Assembly: GCA_029940345.1 (NCBI GenBank)
Contig: JAOZRC010000303.1
Span: forward strand, 1-6,685
Direction: 5' to 3'
DNA from: Desulfobacterales bacterium
GTDB taxonomy: Bacteria > Desulfobacterota > Desulfobacteria > Desulfobacterales > JAUCGF01
DNA: 6,685 bases
Shown here: in pieces, positions 1 to 5,924 of the stretch
Layout of the letters: each line of letters opens with the position of its first letter
How positions within the stretch are numbered: position 1 is the stretch's first letter
Notes under the pieces: model-generated
Told to the model about the DNA's origin: nothing
Database searches by the model: none
What the model saw: only the letters and a program-made list of their open reading frames with translations
Position numbers and translations under genes: made by a program

Positions 1-69
1 CTCGCTCTCACACTTTTTCGCTTCGATCACGACTTTCCAAACAGGCTCTTAAACCGCAAGGTTGATAAA

Positions 70-99
70 TTGCGAATCAGACATCAGGTTTGTAATAAT
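70..99 (+). promoter_or_regulatory. Candidate sigma-70 promoter for argD-argH
   Basis: A TTGCGA hexamer at 70-75 stands 17 bases before TAATAA (93-98). If the hexamer is read as AATAAT (94-99), the spacing is 18 and a TG at 91-92 gives an extended -10. Either reading puts the transcription start near 105 and leaves a leader of about 60 bases before the argD start. The match is moderate, and AT-rich DNA yields such sites by chance. The only support beyond sequence similarity is its position in the sole non-coding stretch ahead of argD. Confidence 0.35.
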
Positions 100-106
100 A
101 CCATAC

Positions 107-132
107 AACTTGAAACTTAACACTTCAAACTT
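107..132 (+). repeat. Short imperfect tandem repeat in the argD leader
   Basis: ACTTGAAACTT at 108-118 recurs as ACTTCAAACTT at 122-132, a 14-base period with one mismatch in the shared 11 bases. The same bases also give a small inverted pair, TTGAA (110-114) and TTCAA (124-128). The repeat lies between the candidate promoter and the argD ribosome binding site. No function can be assigned. It could be a degenerate low-complexity repeat or a weak binding site. Confidence 0.5.
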
Positions 133-153
133 GCAACTGACGAGAAATATATA

Positions 154-159
154 AAAGGA
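154..159 (+). promoter_or_regulatory. Ribosome binding site of argD
   Basis: AAAGGA lies 6 bases before the ATG at 166. This spacing selects 166 over the second in-frame ATG at 184, which has no purine-rich site at the right distance. Confidence 0.75.
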
Positions 160-165
160 TAAAAA

Positions 166-1356
166 ATGCCCGATAACCCTATTATGCGTCAAGCCGATCA
201 GAATATTGCCGCGACCTACCAACGCTTTCCTGTAGTGTTCACTAAAGGGCGTGGCGCAACCCTCTGGGATTCGGAAGGGCGCGCTTACACCGATTTTGTC
301 GCCGGCATCGCCGTATGCGCGTTGGGTCATGCCCATCCGCGTATCGCCCAGGCGGTTTCAGATCAGATGAATCGTTTGGTGCATGTTTCCAATCTTTTTT
401 ACACGGGGCCGCAAGCCGAACTGGCCGCGTGGCTGACAGCTGACAGTTTTGCCGACCGGGTTTTTTTCGGCAATAGCGGAGCGGAAGCCAATGAAGCGGC
501 AATTAAGCTGGCACGTAAATATTTTCACAACAAAGGTGAAACGCATCGCTATGAAATTATTTCCATGCAACAATCTTTTCACGGACGCACCATGGGGACA
601 CTTTCGGCTACCGGCCAGGAAAAAATCAGGAAAGGATTCGAACCGGTTCTGCAAGGATTCCACTTTGCTCCGTTTAATGATGCCGAAACTTTAGAACGCA
701 TGATTACGGATAAGACCTGTGCGGTTTTGCTTGAACCGTTACAGGGCGAAGGCGGCGTGTGCGGTCCCGATCCGGGATACCTAAAAGCGGTCAGACACCT
801 TTGTGATAAGACCGGTGCGCTGCTAATTTTTGATGAAATTCAGACCGGTATGGGTCGCACGGGCAAACTGTTTGCTTATCAACATTTTGGGGTCGAACCG
901 GATATTATGACGTTAGCCAAAGCACTGGCCAACGGCCTGCCAATCGGCGCGATGTTGGCCCGCGAACACATTGCGGAAGCGTTCGGCTATGGTTCGCATG
1001 CGTCAACCTTTGGCGGCGGCCCTGTGATTACGACCGCCGCACTTGCGGTTCTCAAGCTGATTGAGGAAGAAAAACTAATAAACCATTGTGCCAAGATGGG
1101 CAAGTATTTTTTCGGGCGCTTAGAAGCGCTCAAGACAAAATATGATGTTGTTGAACAGGTGCGCGGTCTCGGCTTGTTATTAGGCTTAAAACTGAAAGTC
1201 GAAGGCGCACCGATTGTAACCGCCTGCATGGAAAACGGTTTTTTGATTAACTGTGTCCAAAATAATATCTTGCGTTTTATTCCGCCGCTTATTATTGAAG
1301 AAAATCAAATTGACGATTTGATTGACTGTTTAGATAAAATTTTGGGTGACATTTAA
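166..1356 (+). CDS. argD: Acetylornithine aminotransferase (ArgD)
   Basis: ArgD is a cytosolic PLP-dependent class III aminotransferase. It converts N-acetylglutamate semialdehyde plus glutamate to N2-acetylornithine in arginine synthesis. The family often also acts on N-succinyl-2-amino-6-ketopimelate in the succinylase DAP route, which would suit the lysA/dapF neighbours. The 396 residues are full family length. Visible marks are SGAEANEAAIKLAR (104-117, cofactor phosphate region), FHGRT (138-142), DEIQTGMGRTG (223-233, with the aspartate that contacts the PLP ring nitrogen), TLAKALANGLP with the Schiff-base lysine K252, STFGGGP (280-286) and RGLGLLLG (333-340). The family commonly has GGNP where this protein has GGGP. 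A good Shine-Dalgarno at 154-159 supports the start. argH follows after 28 bases with no terminator between, so co-transcription is likely. The related AstC/GabT-type transaminases are less likely given the arginine context. Confidence 0.93.
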   Translation: MPDNPIMRQADQNIAATYQRFPVVFTKGRGATLWDSEGRAYTDFVAGIAVCALGHAHPRIAQAVSDQMNRLVHVSNLFYTGPQAELAAWLTADSFADRVFFGNSGAEANEAAIKLARKYFHNKGETHRYEIISMQQSFHGRTMGTLSATGQEKIRKGFEPVLQGFHFAPFNDAETLERMITDKTCAVLLEPLQGEGGVCGPDPGYLKAVRHLCDKTGALLIFDEIQTGMGRTGKLFAYQHFGVEPDIMTLAKALANGLPIGAMLAREHIAEAFGYGSHASTFGGGPVITTAALAVLKLIEEEKLINHCAKMGKYFFGRLEALKTKYDVVEQVRGLGLLLGLKLKVEGAPIVTACMENGFLINCVQNNILRFIPPLIIEENQIDDLIDCLDKILGDI

Positions 1357-1373
1357 ATAGGTTGGTTTTAAAC

Positions 1374-1377
1374 GGAG
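1374..1377 (+). promoter_or_regulatory. Ribosome binding site that fixes the argH start
   Basis: GGAG at 1374-1377 lies 7 bases before ATG at 1385. The in-frame TTG at 1379 is only one base from this site, too close for initiation, so ATG 1385 is taken as the start. Confidence 0.8.
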
Positions 1378-1384
1378 ATTGGCA

Positions 1385-2785
1385 ATGACGCAACCAAACG
1401 GAAAACTCTGGAGTGGGCGTTTTTCCCAAAAAACCGATATCAGTGTTGAGGCGTTCACATCTTCGATTGATACTGATAAGCGCTTATATGCCTTTGATAT
1501 TGAAGGCAGTATTGCCCATTGTAAAATGCTGGCAAAAGTATCAATTATAAGCGAGGATGACGCCTTTCAACTCATTGAGGGGCTGGGCCGGATCAAAAGG
1601 GCCATCGAACATAAAGAATTTGAATTTCATGACAGCCTCGAAGATATCCACATGCACATTGAATATGCGCTTCTTCGGGATGTGGGCAAAACAGCTTTAA
1701 AATTGCATACGGCGCGCAGTCGCAATGATCAAGTCGCCTTGGATGTGCGCATGTATCTCAGGGATGCGGTGCAATTCATCATTGAACGCCTTGTTGAAAT
1801 GCAAAGGGCTTTGGTTGCCCTCGCCAAACAGCATATTGATGTTGTTTTACCGGGTTACACCCATATGCAGCGGGCGCAGCCGGTATTGCTGGCGCATCAT
1901 CTAATGGCTTATTATGAAATGTTCCAGCGGGATACAGAGCGCTTTGAAGATAGCCTGAAACGCATCAATGTGATGCCCTTGGGGAGTGCCGCACTGGCCG
2001 GAACGACCTACCCCATTGATCAAAAATATACCGCTGAGTTACTCGGTTTTCCGAAAATTGCGTCAAATAGCCTTGACGCCGTGTCCGATCGTGACTTTAT
2101 CGTTGAATTTCTCGCGGCCGCAAGCCTCTGCATGATTCATTTCAGCCGGTTATCGGAAGAACTGGTTTTATGGTCTGCCGCAGAATTCGGCTTTATCGAA
2201 ATCGCTGACGCGTTTGCAACCGGAAGCAGTATTATGCCCCAGAAAAAAAATCCCGATGTTCCCGAATTAATTCGTGGTAAAACCGGCCGTGTTTTTGGCA
2301 GTCTCATGGGGATGCTGACGTTATTAAAGGGATTGCCGTTGTCATACAATCGTGACCTGCAGGAAGATAAAGAACTTCTTTTCAACGCGGTGGACACTTT
2401 GAATGCCGTTGTTGAAGTCTGCACACAATTGCTTCCCGGGATAAAAATTAATTCCGCAACCATGCGACGCGCGGCGTCGGCGGGCTTTTTAGACGCAACC
2501 GATATGGCGGATTACCTGGTGGGTAAAGGAATGGCCTTTCGAGACGCCCATCACTGCGTTGGCAATGCCGTCAGTTATGCCCTACAACATAAAAAAGAAC
2601 TTCATGAACTTACTTTGGAGGAGCTTCATGGCTTTTCTGACCTGATTGAAAAAGATATCTATAATATCCTGAGTCTTACCCAAATGATCGAACGTCGCAC
2701 ATCTTATGGCGGCACTGCCACCAGGAATGTGATGACCGCAATCAAAGTGGCTGAAAAAAAGTTGGCTGGGGAATCTAAGGAATAG
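1385..2785 (+). CDS. argH: Argininosuccinate lyase (ArgH)
   Basis: ArgH splits argininosuccinate into arginine and fumarate, the last step of arginine synthesis, as a cytosolic homotetramer of the fumarase/aspartase superfamily. From ATG 1385 it is 466 residues, the normal family length. The N-terminal LWSGRF (8-13) is typical of bacterial ArgH. HTARSRNDQ (108-116) and GYTHMQRAQP (157-166, with the general-acid/base region histidine H160) are intact. The superfamily signature GSSIMPQKKNP (280-290) contains the catalytic serine loop and substrate-binding lysines. A TTG two codons upstream is in frame but badly spaced from the GGAG. The gene sits directly after argD without argF or argG between. 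Its stop codon touches the edge of the palindromic element that fills the gap before lysA. Nothing in the sequence suggests damage. Confidence 0.95.
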   Translation: MTQPNGKLWSGRFSQKTDISVEAFTSSIDTDKRLYAFDIEGSIAHCKMLAKVSIISEDDAFQLIEGLGRIKRAIEHKEFEFHDSLEDIHMHIEYALLRDVGKTALKLHTARSRNDQVALDVRMYLRDAVQFIIERLVEMQRALVALAKQHIDVVLPGYTHMQRAQPVLLAHHLMAYYEMFQRDTERFEDSLKRINVMPLGSAALAGTTYPIDQKYTAELLGFPKIASNSLDAVSDRDFIVEFLAAASLCMIHFSRLSEELVLWSAAEFGFIEIADAFATGSSIMPQKKNPDVPELIRGKTGRVFGSLMGMLTLLKGLPLSYNRDLQEDKELLFNAVDTLNAVVEVCTQLLPGIKINSATMRRAASAGFLDATDMADYLVGKGMAFRDAHHCVGNAVSYALQHKKELHELTLEELHGFSDLIEKDIYNILSLTQMIERRTSYGGTATRNVMTAIKVAEKKLAGESKE

Positions 2786-2893
2786 GAGCGAAATAACTTC
2801 CCCATTTTCAGAAAAGGAGTGCAAACTTCAGTTTGCCTCGCTGGCAACGCAAGCTGAAGTTTGCACTCCGAATGGGGAAGTTATCTTGTCCCC
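2784..2893. repeat. Nested palindromic element (REP/REPIN-like) between argH and lysA
   Basis: The inner stem pairs 2816-2836 with 2849-2869: 21 positions, all Watson-Crick except one T-G at 2832/2853, closing a 12-base loop. Each inner arm is itself palindromic: GCAAACT-TC-AGTTTGC at 2821-2836, and the same with one change at 2849-2864. The outer stem pairs ATAACTTCCCCATT (2793-2806) with its perfect complement at 2871-2884. The two stems are separated by 9 unpaired bases on the left and 1 on the right. Weaker pairing continues outward over 2784-2792 and 2885-2893, with 6 of 9 positions paired counting G-T. No run of T follows, so it is not a classic intrinsic terminator. It could weaken read-through into lysA or protect the upstream mRNA end. 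The form suggests a mobile palindromic repeat, but no transposase is in the window and the copy number cannot be seen. Confidence 0.85.
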
Positions 2894-2937
2894 GATCCTG
2901 ATAAATAAAACTGATTCAAATTTCAAAGAAACCGATT

Positions 2938-4200
2938 ATGCATCATTTTCAATATCAAAACGACCAAATGTACTGTGAAAATGTCCCGATCCGGCGGATT
3001 GCCAAAGCGGTTGGCACGCCCTTTTATTTATACAGTCATGCAACCTTGAAGCGTCATTTTAAGGCGTTTGATAGTGCCTTTGCAGGCGTTAGCAGGTTGG
3101 TGTGCTATTCAGCCAAAGCCAATACCAATCTGGCTATATTGAACCTGTTTGCCAAATTGGGCGGCGGTCTTGACATTGTCTCCGCCGGTGAACTCTATCG
3201 CGGCCTGCAAGCCGGCTTTGAACCGAATAAAATTGTTTATTCGGGCGTCGGTAAACGTGTGGACGAAATCGACTATGCCCTAAAAAATGGCATCCTGATG
3301 TTCAATATTGAGTCCCTTGAGGAACTTGAAGTCATCAATCAGCGCGCCGCTAATTTTAATACGATCGCACCGGTGGCCATACGGGTGAATCCTGATGTTG
3401 ATCCGAAGACCCATCCCTATATTTCCACCGGATTGAAAAAAAATAAATTCGGTATTGACATCGTATCCGCTTTGCAAGGCTATAAAGCCGCCCAAAAACT
3501 GGATCATATCGAGATAAAGGGTATTGATTGCCATATCGGCTCCCAAATCACCGATGTACAACCGTTTAAAGACACACTGTCCAGTTTGAACACCCTGATT
3601 AACGAACTCAGGAAGATTGGCATTTATATTCGTTATCTGGATATGGGGGGAGGGCTTGGCATCACCTATAGTGATGAAACGCCACCGGCACCTGACGAAT
3701 ATGCCCAGGCCATTATCAAATCTTTAAAGGACTCTTCGTTTAAGCTCATTCTCGAACCTGGCCGTGTGATTGTCGGAAACGCCGGCATCCTTGTCGCTAA
3801 GGTGCTTTATACTAAAAGAGGGGAAACAAAAAATTTTGTCATTACGGACACCGGTATGAATGATTTGATGCGTCCGGCCTTATATGACGCTTTCCATGCC
3901 ATTAAGCCAGTTTCGAAAACCCGGGATGCGACCATCGTCGCCGATATTGTTGGGCCGATATGTGAAACGAGTGATTTTTTGGCGCGTGATCGTGAAATAG
4001 ACAATGTTCATAGAGGGGATTTGCTTGCGGTGATGAGCGCTGGCGCCTATAGCTTTGCCATGTCATCCAATTACTGTTCAAGACCTCGGTGTGCTGAAGT
4101 GATGGTCAAAGACAACCGGATTCATGTGATTCGAAATCGCCAGACTGTCGAAGACCTCTGCGCCGGCGAATCTGTTCCGGATTTTTTGGATGAACACTGA
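2938..4200 (+). CDS. lysA: Diaminopimelate decarboxylase (LysA)
   Basis: LysA decarboxylates meso-diaminopimelate to L-lysine. It is PLP-dependent with an alanine-racemase-like barrel plus a C-terminal beta domain and works as a homodimer in the cytosol. The 420 residues match the family. CYSAKAN (56-62) carries the PLP lysine K60. HIGSQ (199-203), the glycine loop DMGGGLG (235-241) and EPGR (273-276) bind PLP phosphate and substrate. GPICETSD (339-346) brings the cysteine and glutamate donated across the dimer, and GAYSFAMSSNY (369-379) holds the cofactor-site tyrosine. The N-terminus (HHFQYQNDQMYCENVPI) aligns with the usual beginning of the family, which supports ATG 2938 although only a weak AAAGAA (2925-2930) precedes it. 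The gene lies 44 bases after the palindromic element. dapF, whose product is its substrate, follows after 35 bases. Related ornithine/arginine decarboxylases are unlikely. Confidence 0.95.
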   Translation: MHHFQYQNDQMYCENVPIRRIAKAVGTPFYLYSHATLKRHFKAFDSAFAGVSRLVCYSAKANTNLAILNLFAKLGGGLDIVSAGELYRGLQAGFEPNKIVYSGVGKRVDEIDYALKNGILMFNIESLEELEVINQRAANFNTIAPVAIRVNPDVDPKTHPYISTGLKKNKFGIDIVSALQGYKAAQKLDHIEIKGIDCHIGSQITDVQPFKDTLSSLNTLINELRKIGIYIRYLDMGGGLGITYSDETPPAPDEYAQAIIKSLKDSSFKLILEPGRVIVGNAGILVAKVLYTKRGETKNFVITDTGMNDLMRPALYDAFHAIKPVSKTRDATIVADIVGPICETSDFLARDREIDNVHRGDLLAVMSAGAYSFAMSSNYCSRPRCAEVMVKDNRIHVIRNRQTVEDLCAGESVPDFLDEH

Positions 4201-4235
4201 TGTAATCTATATGATGATTTGACGAAAGAATAATA

Positions 4236-5060
4236 ATGACAAAACTTCCATTTTTCAAAATGAGCGGCAGCGGCAATGATTTTATTATCATTGACAACCG
4301 TGATAAAATCGTTGATGAAACCCGCCTGACACAGCTCATTATAGGCGCTTGTCGCCGTAAAATGGCTGTGGGCGCCGATGGTTTGATTCTTATCGAATAT
4401 TCGGATAAGGCCGATTTTAAATGGCGCTTTTTTAATAAGGATGGCAGCATCGCGGAAATGTGCGGTAATGGAGCGCGATGCACCGCTCGTTTTGCGTTTC
4501 TAAATCAGATCGCCGGTAATCGGATGGCCTTCGAAACCGTTGCAGGGATTGTAAGTGCGGCTCTTAATGATGACCTGGTGAAGATAAAAATGACCGATCC
4601 GTTGGATTTCAAACCGGATTATACCATTTTATTGGCCGATGAAACATTGGTGATTAGCAGTATCAACACCGGGGTGCCTCATGTGGTTATCCCGGTTGAT
4701 GATATTGAAACGATTGATGTCGTCACCCAGGGACGCATGATTCGCTATCATCAGGAATTTGCTCCGGCCGGAACCAATGTCAATTTTATCTCTCTTCTGG
4801 AAAACGGGGCCGCCGGCATCCGAACCTACGAACGTGGCGTCGAAGATGAAACTTTGGCATGTGGCACAGGATCAGTGGCCGGCGCTATTGTTTTGGCGCA
4901 TACTTTTCAAAAGTCTTCACCTGTTAAGATTATGACGCGCAGTGGAAGCGAACTGCGTATATACTTTGAAATCCTGGATGGTATTTATAAAAATACATAT
5001 CTGGAAGGTGATGCCCGGGTGATCTATCAGGGAGAGCTTTGGGATGAAGCCTGGCGCTAA
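4236..5060 (+). CDS. dapF: Diaminopimelate epimerase (DapF)
   Basis: DapF is a cofactor-free cytosolic racemase that turns LL-diaminopimelate into meso-diaminopimelate, the precursor of peptidoglycan cross-links and of lysine via LysA. The 274 residues are full length. The opening FFKMSGSGNDF (6-16) is the family N-terminal motif. The two-base catalytic cysteines are C76 in MCGNGARC (75-82) and C209 in ACGTGS (208-213), the latter preceded by RTYERGVEDET (196-206). Both active-site halves are intact. The start has only a weak GAAAGA (4224-4229) six bases upstream. Its TAA stop is followed immediately by the ATG of folK, so translation is probably coupled. No dapA, dapB or dapL is present here, so the route to LL-DAP in this organism cannot be read from the window. 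Confidence 0.95.
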   Translation: MTKLPFFKMSGSGNDFIIIDNRDKIVDETRLTQLIIGACRRKMAVGADGLILIEYSDKADFKWRFFNKDGSIAEMCGNGARCTARFAFLNQIAGNRMAFETVAGIVSAALNDDLVKIKMTDPLDFKPDYTILLADETLVISSINTGVPHVVIPVDDIETIDVVTQGRMIRYHQEFAPAGTNVNFISLLENGAAGIRTYERGVEDETLACGTGSVAGAIVLAHTFQKSSPVKIMTRSGSELRIYFEILDGIYKNTYLEGDARVIYQGELWDEAWR

Positions 5061-5558
5061 ATGAATCACTCTCATAAAGCATATATTGCTTTCGGCTCAA
5101 ATATAGGGCACCGATTTGAAAATTGCACTGACGGTATTAAACGACTCGCGCAATCCGGTAAAGCTGTTATCTTAAAACAGTCCGGCTTTTATGAAACCGA
5201 GCCGGTTGATTATACTGATCAGGACTGGTTTGTAAACGGTGTCGTTAAAATCGGAACATCGCTTGATCCGTCAGACCTTCTGAAAATGTTAAAATCGATT
5301 GAAAAGGAAATCGGACGAACGCAAACCGTAGTAAGGTATGGCCCGCGTATTCTTGATATGGATATCATTTTGTATGATGATCTCGTTCTCAATTCACCGC
5401 AATTGACCATCCCCCATCCGCGGATGCACAAAAGACGCTTTGTTTTGTGTCCTATTTGTGATATAGACCCTGATGTGATTCATCCTGTATTGCATTATAA
5501 CATGCAGATTCTTTTAGATAAACTGGAGGATTTCAGCCAAAAGGTGGTACGGCGGTGA
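5061..5558 (+). CDS. folK: 6-hydroxymethyl-7,8-dihydropterin pyrophosphokinase (FolK)
   Basis: FolK (HPPK) transfers pyrophosphate from ATP to 6-hydroxymethyl-7,8-dihydropterin, making the substrate that dihydropteroate synthase joins to p-aminobenzoate in folate synthesis. The 165 residues fit a single-domain HPPK. Marks are AFGSNIG (10-16), GFYETEPV (42-49), the signature RYGPRILDMDIILY (92-105) with the two metal-binding aspartates D99 and D101, and IPHPRMHKRRFVL (117-129). The signature has tyrosine at 93 where E. coli HPPK has tryptophan (RWGPR). This is a conservative change in the mobile loop. The ATG abuts the dapF stop with no clear Shine-Dalgarno at normal distance, so initiation likely depends on ribosomes finishing dapF. 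The 3' end overlaps the next small gene by GTGA. FolB and FolP domains are absent. Confidence 0.93.
   Translation: MNHSHKAYIAFGSNIGHRFENCTDGIKRLAQSGKAVILKQSGFYETEPVDYTDQDWFVNGVVKIGTSLDPSDLLKMLKSIEKEIGRTQTVVRYGPRILDMDIILYDDLVLNSPQLTIPHPRMHKRRFVLCPICDIDPDVIHPVLHYNMQILLDKLEDFSQKVVRR
5541..5547 (+). promoter_or_regulatory. Ribosome binding site inside folK for the small downstream gene
   Basis: AAGGTGG lies 7 bases before the GTG at 5555. It supports this GTG as a real start even though the gene overlaps the folK stop. Confidence 0.65.
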
Positions 5559-5815
5559 TAAAGCTATTACTTATTTTCGTGATAATCTATTTCTGTTTTA
5601 AGGTCGTAAAATCAACCGTGAAATCGCTCGGTTTTAATGTTGCGAAATCATCACAAGTTAACACCGGTCACGGTAATATTGAAAATGTGATGATTCAAGA
5701 TCCGGTATGTAATGTTTATTTTGCCAAGGAAGACGGTGTGTGCAATATGATTGGCGGCAAAGAACTTTGTTTCTGCAGCGAGAAATGCCGGGATAAATAT
5801 CTGGCGGCGCATTAA
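5555..5815 (+). CDS. Small membrane-anchored TRASH/YHS-like cysteine protein, function unknown
   Basis: This is an 86-residue protein. Residues 2-18 (IKLLLIFVIIYFCFKVV) form one hydrophobic segment followed by lysines, consistent with an N-terminal membrane anchor and a cytoplasmic C-terminus. After a polar linker comes DPVC (49-52), a G-G-K turn (67-69) and LCFCSEKCRDKYL (71-83). C52, C74 and C78 are spaced C-x21-C-x3-C, which fits the TRASH pattern (C-x19-22-C-x3-C) of metal-binding modules. YHS domains share the DPVC start and the F-C-S-E-x-C end. C63 and C72 are extra cysteines. The family suggests thiolate coordination of a transition metal, but the metal and partner are unknown. The GTG start overlaps folK (GTGA), with AAGGTGG upstream. 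Similar short proteins are sometimes labelled transcriptional regulators, but I see no DNA-binding part. Confidence 0.8.
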   Translation: MIKLLLIFVIIYFCFKVVKSTVKSLGFNVAKSSQVNTGHGNIENVMIQDPVCNVYFAKEDGVCNMIGGKELCFCSEKCRDKYLAAH

Positions 5816-5817
5816 TA

Positions 5818-5921
5818 ATACCATTTGCGTTAAATAATCGCCCAATATAAAATAAGAAAACAGGCTGTTTTAGGTATGTTGTTCATAAGTTGGATGGGAT
5901 TTTAATTTTCACAAATGGTAT
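5818..5921. repeat. Inverted-repeat-bounded AT-rich segment before pgsA (possible MITE-like element)
   Basis: ATACCATTTG (5818-5827) is perfectly complementary to CAAATGGTAT (5912-5921), enclosing 84 bases of AT-rich DNA. Taking 9-base ends, TACCATTTG (5819-5827) and CAAATGGTA (5912-5920), the unit is 102 bases and is flanked on both sides by TAA (5816-5818 and 5921-5923), as a target duplication would be. A 15-base palindrome, AAAACAG-G-CTGTTTT (5857-5871), sits near the middle. The left end begins just past the stop of the TRASH-like gene and the right end reaches to 3 bases before the pgsA ATG. Whether this is a mobile remnant or a regulatory fold cannot be settled here. Confidence 0.5.
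5825..5851 (+). promoter_or_regulatory. Weak candidate promoter for pgsA
   Basis: TTGCGT (5825-5830) and TATAAA (5846-5851) are 15 bases apart, slightly short of the optimum. A second candidate, TTGTTC (5879-5884) with TTTAAT (5901-5906) at 16 bases, would start transcription only about a dozen bases before the ATG. The region is AT-rich, so neither is firm. pgsA very likely needs a promoter here because the preceding gene ends 109 bases away. Confidence 0.3.
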
Positions 5922-5924
5922 AAA

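Noticed and set aside
1..30. Start of a leftward gene (GTG at 30-28 on the - strand, ten open codons)
   Set aside because: The GGAAAG ahead of it is only 2 bases away, and ten codons are too few to judge coding.
1..52. Tail of an upstream gene such as argB at the left edge
   Set aside because: The three + frames stop at 52, 65 and 120, but none gives residues resembling the conserved ArgB C-terminus or any family I recognise. An upstream gene end cannot be excluded, only not supported.
63..79. TGAT-n9-ATCA as an ArgR-type operator over the argD -35
   Set aside because: It does not match the TGAAT/ATTCA half-sites or spacing of known ARG boxes, and a 4-base inverted pair is common by chance.
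93..104. TAATAATACCAT shared between the argD leader (93-104) and the pgsA gap (5813-5824)
   Set aside because: A single 12-base match is about what chance gives in a window this size with AT-rich gaps, and the flanks differ completely.
1379..1384. TTG at 1379 as a longer start for argH
   Set aside because: It lies one base from the GGAG at 1374-1377, while ATG 1385 has ideal 7-base spacing and matches the usual family N-terminus.
2784..2893. Intrinsic terminator after argH
   Set aside because: The stem is strong but no T-run follows on either strand, and the loop-stem layout is far longer than a normal terminator. It may still lower read-through.
4106..4483. Minus-strand 125-codon open frame across the lysA end and dapF start, and other antisense open frames
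   Set aside because: They lie opposite clearly coding, family-matching genes, show no recognisable motifs, and are expected shadows of the + strand codon pattern.
5857..5871. AAAACAGGCTGTTTT as a terminator of the dapF-folK operon
   Set aside because: The stem is short and mostly A-T, with only TTTT within the stem and no T-run after it. It is better treated as part of the inverted-repeat segment.
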